NCBI RefSeq assembly: GCF_014779765.1
Contig: NZ_JACXZA010000001.1
Location: forward strand, 310,001 to 374,000
DNA from: Paenibacillus terricola
Lineage (GTDB): Bacteria > Bacillota > Bacilli > Paenibacillales > Paenibacillaceae
Length of the DNA stretch: 64,000 nucleotides
Direction: 5' to 3'
Program-made: the position numbers and the translations under genes
Notes under the pieces: model-generated
Database searches by the model: none
What the model was told of the DNA's origin: nothing
What the model saw: only the letters and a program-made list of their open reading frames with translations
Shown here: piece after piece, positions 24,222 through 33,079 of the stretch
Layout: the number at the start of each line of letters is the position of its first letter
Position numbering within the stretch: position 1 is the first letter of the stretch

Positions 24222-25040
24222 ATGAATTGGCTGCTTATTGTCACGAGGGCGCTTGCGGAACGACTGGAGCAATCCGAGATCGATTATATGATATCGAGAG
24301 TGAATGCAATTGGACAACGAGAAGGCAATCCGATGGGGGCGGAGGTAAGGCAGTTTGGCGGCGCGACTGCCTTTTATGTCCACGAGATGCCTTGGGGATC
24401 GTTTAATACCGTCAAAGGCGTCCGGGAGGAGCACATCGATTATATAGATGAAATCATTAGCTTCTTCCGTGAACGGAGTCGGTCGTTTCAGTTCGAGATT
24501 ACGCCAGCGAATTCATCCAGTGAGCTGCTGAGCTATTTGACGGATAGAGGCTTTCGACAGAGCGGTTTCCATACTGTTCTGTATGGGATGCCGAATGCGG
24601 AAGAAGAACCTGCTTATGCAGCGGGAATTGCCATTCGAGAATTGAAAGCAGACGAGTTCGAGCTATATGGGAAACTGCATTGTTTAGGTACGGGATTAAA
24701 TGTAGATGGCGCAGGCCATGTTGCGGATAATAATCGTGTGTTGTACGACCAGCCGGGCTGGCGGTTCTATATCGGATTTGTAGATGACCAACCTGCTGGT
24801 GTCGCGGTCATGTATATGCATAACAGTACTGCTTCGCTCACGTTCGCAGCGACCATTCCCGCTTTCAGAAAGCGCGGGCTGCAGACGGCTTTTCTACATA
24901 AACGCTGTTACGATGCTGCAATAGCACAATGCGATCTTGTCGTCAGCCAAGCGGCATATGCTTCCATAAGCCAGAACAACATGGAGAGAGCTGGCTTGAG
25001 GATTGGTTATACGAGAGCGGTGTGGACCTCTCACTCCTAA
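24222..25040 (+). CDS. GNAT-family N-acetyltransferase
   Basis: Protein of 272 residues with two halves. The C-terminal half shows the GNAT pattern: 'IRELKADEFELYGKLHC', a central strand with 'FYIGFVDDQPAGVAVMYMHNSTASLTF' and the acetyl-CoA loop 'IPAFRKRGLQTAFLHKRCYDA' in place of the canonical Q/RxxGxG/A, then SISQNNMERAGLRIGYTRAVW. The N-terminal half resembles a degenerate GNAT-like domain, so a double-GNAT arrangement is possible. The ATG at 24222 is chosen because GAGGAGAG lies just upstream; the frame is open further upstream without a site. The acyl acceptor is unknown. The gene stands alone between two terminators. Confidence 0.82.
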   Translation: MNWLLIVTRALAERLEQSEIDYMISRVNAIGQREGNPMGAEVRQFGGATAFYVHEMPWGSFNTVKGVREEHIDYIDEIISFFRERSRSFQFEITPANSSSELLSYLTDRGFRQSGFHTVLYGMPNAEEEPAYAAGIAIRELKADEFELYGKLHCLGTGLNVDGAGHVADNNRVLYDQPGWRFYIGFVDDQPAGVAVMYMHNSTASLTFAATIPAFRKRGLQTAFLHKRCYDAAIAQCDLVVSQAAYASISQNNMERAGLRIGYTRAVWTSHS

Positions 25041-25166
25041 CCGCAGGGCAAACCGTGACTTAAGGAGAGGTACTTCCGTCGTTCATGCAGGAATATCTAA
25101 CCAGTTCGCTTTCTCGATGAATTTCTAGTACTAAATACCTGCATAACACCCTTCAGAAAAATGAAA
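25041..25166. other. Short gene-free spacer
   Basis: About 125 bases between the acetyltransferase stop and the shared terminator. Apart from a loose GCAGG/CCTGC inverted pair, nothing recognisable was seen. Confidence 0.4.
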
Positions 25167-25202
25167 TGCCCAGCTCTTATTGAGAGCTGGGCAACTTTTT
25201 TT
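25167..25202. terminator. Strong terminator between GNAT and SLH genes
   Basis: Eleven-base perfect stem (TGCCCAGCTCT / AGAGCTGGGCA), five-base loop, followed on the plus strand by AACTTTTTTT; an A-rich left flank gives a T tract on the other strand too. It serves the acetyltransferase gene and probably the convergent SLH gene. Confidence 0.9.
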
Positions 25203-25210
25203 CGCATCTT

Positions 25211-26461
25211 TTACTGTTTAATTGTTGCAATCGAGAAGCTAACTGTCTTCGCGCCGCTGTCGACGAGCAGACTGACATGATCGGTGCCGACCGTAATCTG
25301 CTTAGAGGCGAGCGGGCGCCCGGCTTCAATCTCTCTGCACACCGCATCGAACCATTGGTTGAAGGCGCTGGCATAATAGCCGAACAGTGCATTAGCGAAC
25401 AAAGTGATCGACTCTTTGTTACGTGCACGGGTGCCATCGCGCAGCACGACTGTAATGCCGTAGGTGTTATATGCGGTATCCAGCCAGATGGACGTTTCCG
25501 GTGTTGTTTTGGCAAACGTCGTTGAATCGAGCACGGCAGACTTCTCAGCGTTGTCCTTGAACAAGCGGAGCGTTGTTCCTTGCAGATCGTAGTTGCTGCC
25601 GCGCAGCTTCCCTGCATCGAGCAATACATCATACATATTCCACATACGCTTATCTGGGAATACGACGACCTTCTGTAAGCCTCCTGCAGCAGGCACAGAG
25701 CGCTGCAGCTTGTCTGCGGATGGCTGAATCGGAATACGCTTGCCGGTGTCCGTCAGCCGATTGAGAATGACGAGTGCCTCTGCGCGAGTCACGACGTCGC
25801 CAACGCCGAATTTGCCATTCGGATAACCTTGCATAATGCCCTTCACCAGCACTTCTGCAATAAACTTCTGCATCCGGTCTGATGCGCTGGTCAAGTCGCC
25901 ATAGGATTGTGCGACGGAGCGGCTGAATGATTCATCCTCTAGATACTCCGTCTCTTGAAGGGTGTAATACAGCACTTCAGCCACATTCTCGCGGGTCATA
26001 TTGCCTTGAAAATCGCTGTAGCGGCTTTTGTTCAGAAAGTGCAAGTCACTTGCGATATCGATGAACGGCTTGGCCCAATAGCCAGTCGTACTTGGTTTGA
26101 AGTCATAATAGCGATAGTCTTGCGCGACAATCGTCCGATTCTCTTCGCTTAACGAGCTTAGGAAAGTTGATTTCCAGCTGCGCTCCCCGTTCGGATGCAA
26201 ATCCGAATAGGACAGAACAAGCATTTTGATAAATTGGTCGACCTTCACTGGATCGTTAGGTCGGAAGCTTCCGTCTGGATAACCGTCCAGTATGCCTCTT
26301 GTCACCATGTCTTCGATCGTTGCCTTGCCCCAATGCTTCGCAATATCAGTGAACACGACAGCCGAAGCCGCGTGTGCTGCTGGTGTGAAGCCGGTTCCTC
26401 CGCCTACTGCCAGCATGGCACTTATCGCTGCAATTGCAATCCAACGTTTCAATTTGAGCAT
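25211..26461 (-). CDS. S-layer homology (SLH) domain surface protein
   Basis: Secreted cell-wall protein of about 416 residues. An N-terminal signal peptide (KRWIAIAAISAMLAVGGG, cleavage near HAASA) is followed by three SLH repeats at about residues 33-85 (DIAKHWGKATIEDMVTRGIL), 110-155 (degenerate, PFIDIASDLHFLNKSRYSDF), and 175-235 (IMQGYPNGKFGVGDVVTRAE). SLH triplets bind pyruvylated secondary cell wall polymer and anchor proteins to the surface. The remaining 170 residues match nothing recognised. The ATG is abutted by the G-rich site, so a TTG three codons later, giving MKRWIAI, may be the actual start. The gene is monocistronic, ending at a bidirectional terminator. Confidence 0.85.
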   Translation of the reverse strand: MLKLKRWIAIAAISAMLAVGGGTGFTPAAHAASAVVFTDIAKHWGKATIEDMVTRGILDGYPDGSFRPNDPVKVDQFIKMLVLSYSDLHPNGERSWKSTFLSSLSEENRTIVAQDYRYYDFKPSTTGYWAKPFIDIASDLHFLNKSRYSDFQGNMTRENVAEVLYYTLQETEYLEDESFSRSVAQSYGDLTSASDRMQKFIAEVLVKGIMQGYPNGKFGVGDVVTRAEALVILNRLTDTGKRIPIQPSADKLQRSVPAAGGLQKVVVFPDKRMWNMYDVLLDAGKLRGSNYDLQGTTLRLFKDNAEKSAVLDSTTFAKTTPETSIWLDTAYNTYGITVVLRDGTRARNKESITLFANALFGYYASAFNQWFDAVCREIEAGRPLASKQITVGTDHVSLLVDSGAKTVSFSIATIKQ

Positions 26462-26671
26462 CCCCCATCATCTGTGTGCCGATCGTTGCGTCATTAGCTA
26501 TAAAGCCCTGCATAAATTCGACAATACCTAGATAACCACAATTTGGTGCCGCTGTGAATTGGTCCTGGCACCTATTAAGTTACTGAACGATGGTCATGGA
26601 GGAAAGTGAGACTACCTGCCTAAATGGATGCACAGCCAACATGCGGAGGTCTCGATTTTGGAAAATTAAGT

Positions 26672-26687
26672 AAGAACATACGTTCTT
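26672..26687. promoter_or_regulatory. LexA/DinR-box-like palindrome
   Basis: AAGAAC-ATAC-GTTCTT contains the core GAAC-RNRY-GTTC of the Gram-positive LexA box (CGAACRNRYGTTYC), differing at the outermost bases. It lies about 120 bases ahead of a plus-strand terminator that has no assigned gene. LexA binding is inference from the core only. Confidence 0.35.
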
Positions 26688-26808
26688 GTTGTGGCGGCTG
26701 GAAATCGCAACTGCTGTGGGTTATTTCGCCGATTGAAGCTTACTATATGAACAAAGCCACCTACGGCGTATCCGAAGGGGGCTCAAAGAGACTTCTCTTA
26801 CTATAGAA

Positions 26809-26862
26809 GGACCACAGCTTCCACTCGGCTATCAAGCGGAGGCTGTGGTCCCTTTTTTTTTT
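26809..26862 (+). terminator. Strong plus-strand terminator without an assigned gene
   Basis: Ten-base stem (GGACCACAGC / GCTGTGGTCC) with a large loop, followed by a ten-T tract. The orientation serves plus-strand transcripts only, yet both neighbours are leftward genes, so an unannotated short transcript probably ends here. Confidence 0.8.
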
Positions 26863-26921
26863 GGCGATATTCGAGATCCAACCTGCAGAATGTAGAGGTA
26901 TATTTCTCTACGCGAATCTCT

Positions 26922-28928
26922 TTAATCCACCAGTGGCAGTCGCACTACACGATACGCATACCGCTCAACGGCGAGCGAGCCAGCTGCAATAAGTTCGCCG
27001 GTAAAGGCATCAACCGTACCATCCGGAACGGTAACCGTGCCGCCACGGCCATCCATATTGACGATGGCCCACAGCTGGCGGCCATCGGCTTCAACCCTCG
27101 GTGCGACGAGCGTACCAGAGGTGGCATCCACGCGTAGCGTTGCGCCTGCGCGCGAAGCATAATGATCAAACATGGCACGCAGCATCGCATCGCCTTCTTC
27201 ACCGGTTGGCATCGCACCGAGCATGACGAGCAGACCATCTCCGATCCGATGTTCGGTTAGGAACGAGTATCCTGGCGTCAGGCCGTCAATTATAGTGCCA
27301 ACTGACGATGCTCCTCGCAGCTCGAAGACGGTGCTCCACATGCCAAGCGGCGCTTGAATGCCGAAAGCTTCGCCGATCGCGCCTGATCCGTCTAATGGAT
27401 AAGAGAAGCAAGCCTCGACTCCACCCAACGCCTCCAGCTTGCCAAGCGCTGCATCTGTCGGGATCGTGTGTTCCTCTGTTCTTCCGCCTGTGAATGGTCC
27501 GATGATCCAGGTGCCGCCTTGCTCCACGAATGTTATCGCTTTGCGAATGAACGCCTCGCTGACGTATGGCAGGAAGGGCGTCAGCAGCATCTTGCGTCCT
27601 TGGAGATCAATCCCCTCCGGCGCGACATCCCGATGAATGCCCATCGCTAGCAGTCTAGCGTAATAACTCGTCATTAGTCCACGATAGTTCATCCCTTTGA
27701 GCGGCTCTGTCGCCATGAATGTCTTCGCTCGATCGGAATATACGAGTGCCACTTCTGCTTTCGCTGGCTGCGATGCGAGCAGCAGCGGTTCCAACGCGCG
27801 CCGTGCCTGCTCAACTTCAAGCACATTCATCCAGCCAACCGTCGGTTGGCCCCAAGCGCTTAGCACAGAACCGTGCGGCTGCTCGCAGCCGCTGCGATGC
27901 TGCCGCCAATGCCAATAGCAGAAAGCTTCCGCACCCAGCGCATAGGCTGCAACGGACTCCGCTGCCACATAACCTTGCGGATGCGGGACGGCAGCGCTCT
28001 GAAGCGAGCCGCTGTAGGAAGGGCTTGTCTCCATAAGCCAGTAGCCGCGACCTGGCTTGTAATTGCGGAACAAATCGCAGTTGATCAGATAGGCGGCGTA
28101 GTTCTCTGCGCTTGCGTATGTATCGAAGGAAGCAAAATCCAAATGCTCGAACAGCCTCTCATTATCGACGTGGAAGGCAATGCTGCTGTTATGAGTGATT
28201 GGCGCATCCGAGAATCGACGGATGATTGCAGCCTGCTCATCGGCGAATTGGGCGATGCCAGCCATGCTGAACAACCGATGTGCAGTCTGCATCGAAGAGT
28301 TGTGCAGGAACGGCGTTGGCCCTGGATGCGGTACTTGATCGAATCGTTCATACTGTTGGCTCCAGATCGCCGCCCCCCAAGCCTCGTTGAGTGCCTCGAT
28401 CGTTCCGTAACATTGTTCCAGCCATCCTTGCCAGAGGAGAAGGCAGTTCTCACAGTGACAAGCGGCGACATGCGCCTTGAATTCATTATCCAGCTGCCAG
28501 CCGATCAGCCCCGGCAACCGGCCAAGCTTCGAAGCGATTGCTTCTGTTATCCGAGCGGCCCTCTCGCGAAATGCAGCGTTATTCGTGCATATATGCTGAC
28601 GCGAGCCATGTCCCATCAAGACGCCGCGTTCATCTACATGCAGCCGCTCCGGATGCCGGTGGGTCAGCCAGATCGGCGGCGTCGCCGTCGGCGTGCACAT
28701 GACCGTATCGATTCCTTCATCATGGAGTCTTGTGATGATATCCGCGAACAAGGATACATTAATTTCACCTTCGGACGGTTCCATCGTTGACCAGGCGAAT
28801 TCTCCGATTCGTACTACGTTGATGCCGGCCTCTTTCATCCTGGCAATATCGTGCAAGATGACCGCTTCATCCCACAATTCCGGGTACCAGGCCGTTCCAT
28901 GATACAGCTTTCCGCTCTTCGCACTCAT
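26922..28928 (-). CDS. Glycoside hydrolase family 42 beta-galactosidase
   Basis: Intracellular GH42 enzyme of 668 residues, no signal peptide. The TIM barrel covers residues 1-370 with 'GTAWYPELWDEAVILHDIARMKEAGINVVRIGEFAW', acid/base Glu149 in IGWQLDNEF and nucleophile Glu300 in WLMETSPS; a metal-site-like Cys pair follows in CHCENC. The trimerisation domain extends to about residue 590 and a small C-terminal beta domain ends the protein. The family hydrolyses beta-1,4 or beta-1,3 galactosides, including galactan side chains of rhamnogalacturonan-I. The ATG at 28928 has AGGAGG nine bases upstream. It is divergent from the second sugar importer, with which it shares a 229-base control region, so galacto-oligosaccharides or galactan-decorated pectin fragments are likely substrates. 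Confidence 0.93.
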   Translation of the reverse strand: MSAKSGKLYHGTAWYPELWDEAVILHDIARMKEAGINVVRIGEFAWSTMEPSEGEINVSLFADIITRLHDEGIDTVMCTPTATPPIWLTHRHPERLHVDERGVLMGHGSRQHICTNNAAFRERAARITEAIASKLGRLPGLIGWQLDNEFKAHVAACHCENCLLLWQGWLEQCYGTIEALNEAWGAAIWSQQYERFDQVPHPGPTPFLHNSSMQTAHRLFSMAGIAQFADEQAAIIRRFSDAPITHNSSIAFHVDNERLFEHLDFASFDTYASAENYAAYLINCDLFRNYKPGRGYWLMETSPSYSGSLQSAAVPHPQGYVAAESVAAYALGAEAFCYWHWRQHRSGCEQPHGSVLSAWGQPTVGWMNVLEVEQARRALEPLLLASQPAKAEVALVYSDRAKTFMATEPLKGMNYRGLMTSYYARLLAMGIHRDVAPEGIDLQGRKMLLTPFLPYVSEAFIRKAITFVEQGGTWIIGPFTGGRTEEHTIPTDAALGKLEALGGVEACFSYPLDGSGAIGEAFGIQAPLGMWSTVFELRGASSVGTIIDGLTPGYSFLTEHRIGDGLLVMLGAMPTGEEGDAMLRAMFDHYASRAGATLRVDATSGTLVAPRVEADGRQLWAIVNMDGRGGTVTVPDGTVDAFTGELIAAGSLAVERYAYRVVRLPLVD

Positions 28929-28999
28929 CGCAAGTTTCCTCCTGTTCTTCCTGTTCAAGCATGCTCTATTACTGTAACGAACCTAGTAACGGCGGGCAA

Positions 29000-29045
29000 T
29001 TGCACTTTCTTGAATGCCTCCGCGCAGCTCGGTGATAAAGTGCAA
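29000..29045. promoter_or_regulatory. Inverted repeat TTGCACTTT ... AAAGTGCAA in GH42/importer divergent region
   Basis: Two perfect nine-base arms separated by 28 bases lie between the divergent GH42 and permease starts. The right arm continues as AAAGTGCAAAGCCG, which recurs nearly unchanged upstream of the YetA-like gene. A regulator binding site shared by both units is the simplest reading; the regulator is unidentified. Confidence 0.5.
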
Positions 29046-29157
29046 AGCCGCATGGAATCACACTTTCCAAAATGTCTAATTGCCGGAAAGGAGCTGCTCC
29101 AAGCATACTGAGGCTGCATCACGAAATCGACGGACTTTCATAGGGAGGTGAACCAAG

Positions 29158-30117
29158 GTGAAGCACAATGCTGTATCAACAACTGCTGCAGTTCAGCGCA
29201 CCTCCGTGTATCGGCCGAGCATCATGAGCCGATTGAAGCGAGACAAATGGATGTATGCGCTGCTGCTGCCGGGTCTGATTTATTTTCTATTATTCAAATA
29301 CGTTCCGATGTGGGGCGTGCTGCTCGCCTTTAAGAACTATCAACCGTTTCTCGGGTTCTGGAAGAGCGATTGGGTCGGATTTGAACATTTTCGATTGTTC
29401 TTTACGAATCCAGATTTCTTCAAGCTATTACGCAACACGCTGGTCTTGTCATTCTACAACTTGCTGTTCTTCTTCCCGGCGCCGATCATTGCAGCTCTTC
29501 TGCTGAATGAGGTCCGAATAGCACTGTTTAAACGTACGGTTCAAACGTTAATCTACATACCGCATTTTATCTCAATGGTAATCGTCGCCAGTTTGACTTA
29601 CGTGTTCCTGACGACAGAGGGTGGAGTAGTCAACGAATGGCTGAATGCACACACGGGGACAACGATCAGCTTTCTGACAAGCCCGGACTGGTTCAGGCCG
29701 ATGATCATTATTCAGACGATCTGGAAAGAATGCGGCTGGGGTACGATCATATTCCTCGCTGCGCTGGCAGCGGTCGATGTGGAGCAATATGAGGCGGCAA
29801 TCGTGGATGGCGCTAATCGGTGGAAACAGATGTGGCATATCACGCTGCCCGCTCTTCGCAGTACGATCGTCATTCTGCTCATTCTGCGTATGGGGCATGT
29901 GCTCGACAACGGCTTTGAACAAATCTATCTCATGCTTAATCCACTTAACCGCGAGAAAGCGGAAGTGTTCGATACTTACGTGTACATGATGGGCATTACG
30001 CAAGGCGCGTTCAGCTATAGTACGGCAGTTGGCTTGTTCAAAGCGGTCGTAGGCGTCATCCTCGTGCTAGGCACGAACTGGCTGGCGAAGCGATTCGGCC
30101 AGTCGGGCTTGTACTGA
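29158..30117 (+). CDS. CUT1 sugar ABC transporter permease, LplB-like (second system)
   Basis: Membrane permease of 319 residues. Helix 1 is 'WMYALLLPGLIYFLLFKYVPMWG', followed by LLAFKNYQPFLGF, 'PIIAALLLNEVRIALFKRTVQTLIYIPHFISMV', and EAA loop 'YEAAIVDGANRWKQMWHITLPAL'. The LplB/YteP type is clear. The start is a GTG with GGGAGGTG seven bases upstream. It is first of three genes (permease, permease, binding protein) and divergent from the GH42 gene. In B. subtilis the related YtePQ/LplABC and YesOPQ systems import rhamnogalacturonan oligosaccharides, and the nearby YetA/YesU/GH105 genes fit that use here. Confidence 0.93.
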   Translation: MKHNAVSTTAAVQRTSVYRPSIMSRLKRDKWMYALLLPGLIYFLLFKYVPMWGVLLAFKNYQPFLGFWKSDWVGFEHFRLFFTNPDFFKLLRNTLVLSFYNLLFFFPAPIIAALLLNEVRIALFKRTVQTLIYIPHFISMVIVASLTYVFLTTEGGVVNEWLNAHTGTTISFLTSPDWFRPMIIIQTIWKECGWGTIIFLAALAAVDVEQYEAAIVDGANRWKQMWHITLPALRSTIVILLILRMGHVLDNGFEQIYLMLNPLNREKAEVFDTYVYMMGITQGAFSYSTAVGLFKAVVGVILVLGTNWLAKRFGQSGLY

Positions 30118-30150
30118 AGGGATTATTTTAACGAAAGGAGGGCGCTTCCT

Positions 30151-31035
30151 ATGGCCAGAACATACAGAACACCTGCTGGCGTCACCTTTGATGTCATCAA
30201 CTACATCGTGCTTGGACTGTTCGCTGCTGCGGCGGTTCTGCCGTTCCTCTACATTATTGCGGGCTCATTCGCATCGGATGCAGAGCTGACCAAACGGGCG
30301 GTATTCCTCATCCCGAAGACGTTTACGGCCAACGCTTATCGATTCATTTTCTCAACAGACACGATTATGAAAAGTATTGGTGTTTCTATCTACGTAACGG
30401 TGATCGGTACGCTGGTCAACCTGGCATTTACAGTGACGATGGCTTATGCGCTTGCCAAGCGCGGGCTTATGGGACGCAATCTCGTTCTTAATCTCGTTAT
30501 TTTCTCGATGCTGTTCGGCGGCGGCATGATCCCGACGTATCTCGTCATTCGCGATCTGCATCTGCTTGATACATACTGGGCGCTCATGCTCCCTGGTGCC
30601 ATTAATGCATTCAACCTGATTATCGTCAAAAATTTCTTCCAGGAGCTCCCGCCGGAGCTGGAGGAAGCGGCGCGCATCGATGGCTGCTCCGAGATCGGAC
30701 TGCTGCTGCGCATCGTTCTCCCGTTGTCAGCGCCGGTGCTTGCAACATTTACTCTTTTCTATGCAGTAGGCCATTGGAACGATTTCTTCTCCTCGCTGCT
30801 TTACTTGAACGATCCGCAGAAGTGGCCATTGCAAGTGCTCCTTCGCCAGATTGTCCTATTGTCGCAAGCAGCGGCAGGCGACTTGAACTCCATGGATCCG
30901 AACTTCGTCAAACCGCCGGAGCAGTCGATCAAAATGGCTGTAATCGTCGTCGGAACCGTACCGATTCTGCTCGTTTATCCGTTTCTTCAGAAGCATTTTG
31001 CGAAGGGCGTTCTTCTTGGCTCCGTCAAGGGCTAA
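30151..31035 (+). CDS. CUT1 sugar ABC transporter permease, LplC/YtcP-like (second system)
   Basis: Second permease, 294 residues, with six membrane helices. It shows 'AAAVLPFLYIIAGSFASDAEL', 'GGGMIPTYLVIRDLHLLDTYWALMLPGA', EAA loop 'LEEAARIDGCSEIGLLLRIVLPLSAPV', and the standard C-terminus KHFAKGVLLGSVKG. AAAGGAGGG precedes the ATG by nine bases. It lies 33 bases behind the first permease and 105 bases before the binding protein gene. Confidence 0.93.
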   Translation: MARTYRTPAGVTFDVINYIVLGLFAAAAVLPFLYIIAGSFASDAELTKRAVFLIPKTFTANAYRFIFSTDTIMKSIGVSIYVTVIGTLVNLAFTVTMAYALAKRGLMGRNLVLNLVIFSMLFGGGMIPTYLVIRDLHLLDTYWALMLPGAINAFNLIIVKNFFQELPPELEEAARIDGCSEIGLLLRIVLPLSAPVLATFTLFYAVGHWNDFFSSLLYLNDPQKWPLQVLLRQIVLLSQAAAGDLNSMDPNFVKPPEQSIKMAVIVVGTVPILLVYPFLQKHFAKGVLLGSVKG

Positions 31036-31140
31036 AGCCCCGAACTTACCGTGCGTGAAATCCGCGTTGCGCGTAGATAGGATAGCTGTAAACGCGGCTT
31101 TACGATATGATACTACTATTCCTATGGGAGGTCGCTTATC

Positions 31141-32766
31141 ATGAAACGAAATGCCATTGCACGAAAGCGCTTAACTGCAACATTCCTGGTGGGTACGCTT
31201 GTAGCAAGCTCGCTTGCAGCCTGTGGTTCGAGCTCGGATGACGACAAGAAAGAGAGCACAACCCAGCAAACAGAGACAGCCAGCACAGGCACAGACGCGA
31301 ATACGGCGACAACGCCAGATACGCCTAAGCAGCAGGACCCGCTCAAGCTGGACATTATGCTGCCGATCTTCAAGACGAATTTCCCGAAGGATGACAGCCC
31401 GGTTGCCGCGCAGATCGAGAAGCTGACGAACACGGATATTCACTTCCTATGGGTACCGAACGCATCTTATACGGACAAACTGAACATCACGTTGGCATCC
31501 GGCAAGCTGCCATCCATCATTTATATCGATAATGCAAAAGGCGCTAGCTTCGTTAATGCAGCCAAATCGGGTGCTTTCTGGGAGCTGTCATCCTATCTGA
31601 AAGATTATAAGTTCCTAAGCCAAGCGAATTCAGTCATTCTGAACAACTCCTCGGTTGAAGGGAAAACATACGGTATTTACCGATCGCGCAATCTCGGCCG
31701 TAACGGTATCGTCTACCGCAAAGACTGGCTTGAGAACGTGGGGCTGAGCGAGCCGAAGACGATCGACGACTTCTACAATATGCTTAAAGCGTTCAAAGAG
31801 AAGGACCCGGATAAGAACGGCAAGGACGATACGTACGGCATGGTTCTCGTTAAGTGGACCGGCGGCTGGGCAAGCGGCTTCGATACCATGAAGCTGTGGT
31901 TCGGTTCACCGAACAAATGGGGCGTTCAGGACGGCAAGCTCGTGCCGGAATTCGAAACAACAGGCTATATGGATGCGCTCCGCTTCATGAAGAAGCTGTA
32001 TGACGAGAAGCTGATTAACCAAGATTTTGCCGTGTATGACTCGGCGAAATGGGTTGATCCGGTCGTTAACAACAAAGCGGGCGTTATCGTTGACGTCGTT
32101 GATACGGCTGCCCGTATCGATGACAAAATTCACGCGGCGCTGAAGGAAGCAGGCACAGAAGTGCCGGACGATCAGAACTATATGGACGTTGTCGGAGGCG
32201 TAATCGGTTCTGATGGCACGCTGCACACGCTGCCAACCTCGGGATTTGCAGGTCTGCTGTCGATTCCGAAATCTTCGGTGAAGACGGAAGATGAACTGAA
32301 ACGCGTGCTTGGATTCATCGATCAGCTGAGCGAGCCAGAGCTTCAGACGCTGGCAAGCTTCGGTATTGAAGGCACGCATTATACGAAGAACGGCGAGTTT
32401 GCTGAGCCAAGCAAAGATTCGGTGCTGCTGGAGTCCGAGGTGGAAGGCCTCAACCAGATGCTGACGTTCATTCCATCGACGACGGCAATTACGGTGAAAC
32501 AGACGCCGCTCCGCCTAAAGCAGACGGCGCTTATGAAGGAGAACGAGCAGTATATCGTGCCTAACCCGGCCGAGCCGTTCATCTCGACGGTATACTCGCA
32601 GAAGGGTCCGCAGCTGGACGATATCATTAACGATGCCCGCATCAAATACATCGTTGGCCAAATCGACGAAGCAGGCTTCCTTGCAGCGATCGAGCTGTGG
32701 AAGAAAACCGGCGGCAACGATCTGGTGGAGGAGATGAATCAGCTCTACGCAGCAAGCAACAAATAA
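31141..32766 (+). CDS. Extracellular solute-binding lipoprotein, LipO/LplA-like (second system)
   Basis: Sugar-binding lipoprotein of 541 residues. The signal peptide ends in lipobox SLAAC with Cys28; a Ser/Asp/Lys/Thr-rich linker of 40 residues follows. The mature region has the LplA type 'VAAQIEKLTNTDIHFLWVPNASYTDKLNITLASGKLPSIIYI', 'VYRKDWLENVGLSEPKTIDDFYNMLKAF', and 'AFKEKDPDKNGKDDTYGMV', which includes a Ca-type loop seen in this family. The upstream 105 bases contain TGTAAACGCGGCTTTACG (31087-31104), a weak cre-like half site. It delivers oligosaccharides to the adjoining permeases. The ATPase is again missing. Confidence 0.92.
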   Translation: MKRNAIARKRLTATFLVGTLVASSLAACGSSSDDDKKESTTQQTETASTGTDANTATTPDTPKQQDPLKLDIMLPIFKTNFPKDDSPVAAQIEKLTNTDIHFLWVPNASYTDKLNITLASGKLPSIIYIDNAKGASFVNAAKSGAFWELSSYLKDYKFLSQANSVILNNSSVEGKTYGIYRSRNLGRNGIVYRKDWLENVGLSEPKTIDDFYNMLKAFKEKDPDKNGKDDTYGMVLVKWTGGWASGFDTMKLWFGSPNKWGVQDGKLVPEFETTGYMDALRFMKKLYDEKLINQDFAVYDSAKWVDPVVNNKAGVIVDVVDTAARIDDKIHAALKEAGTEVPDDQNYMDVVGGVIGSDGTLHTLPTSGFAGLLSIPKSSVKTEDELKRVLGFIDQLSEPELQTLASFGIEGTHYTKNGEFAEPSKDSVLLESEVEGLNQMLTFIPSTTAITVKQTPLRLKQTALMKENEQYIVPNPAEPFISTVYSQKGPQLDDIINDARIKYIVGQIDEAGFLAAIELWKKTGGNDLVEEMNQLYAASNK

Positions 32767-33006
32767 TCGAGCAATGATCACGAAGTAGCTCGGGGGAGTG
32801 TATTCGACGTCGAATCTTGATCCGGCCTTCGAACTGCAAAGCGTATGCTTCCGATGTAGGTTTCCTACGGAAACCTTGTAGCTCATGTAGGTTTTGCCTA
32901 CACTCCGCTACTCGTTCTTCAGTCCAAATCAACCTTCTCGGTGCTGATTGCTCTATTTAACGACCACTGATCACAAAGTAACGTAGAATGAATGAATGAA
33001 TGAATG
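32767..33006. repeat. Gene-free stretch with GTAGG/CCTAC hairpins and a GAAT microsatellite
   Basis: No coding region. Two small hairpins with GTAGG/CCTAC arms lie at 32856-32868 and 32887-32901; the first can alternatively fold as GGTTTCC-TAC-GGAAACC. A five-copy GAAT tandem starts at 32986. They resemble, in architecture, the larger hairpin arrays elsewhere in the window. Confidence 0.55.
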
Positions 33007-33055
33007 AAAGACCACTAGCAAACCGTCCTTAGGCCAGGTTAGCTAGTGGTCTTTT
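33007..33055. terminator. Bidirectional terminator between binding-protein and DUF4179 genes
   Basis: Thirteen-base perfect stem (AAAGACCACTAGC / GCTAGTGGTCTTT) ending in CTTTTAT, between convergent genes. Suited to end both transcripts. Confidence 0.8.
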
Positions 33056-33079
33056 ATGTTTGAGTCTGCAACTGCGAAC

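Larger units (their letters stand above)
26462..26921. other. Gene-poor region with a symmetrical GAAC/GTTC site and a terminator
   Basis: About 460 bases between the leftward SLH gene and the leftward GH42 gene. It contains a plus-strand intrinsic terminator with no obvious gene in front of it, a palindrome resembling a LexA box and two tiny frames (up to 60 codons) without ribosome binding sites. A small RNA or decayed mobile DNA is possible; no gene is called. Confidence 0.5.

Noticed and set aside
26624-26806. 60-codon frame ending just before the orphan terminator
   Set aside because: No ribosome binding site, no recognisable similarity, and Cys/Gly/Leu-rich translation. Kept only as a possible transcript in the findings.
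27873-28790. 305-codon plus-strand frame opposite the GH42 gene
   Set aside because: Antisense shadow over the catalytic barrel of GH42.
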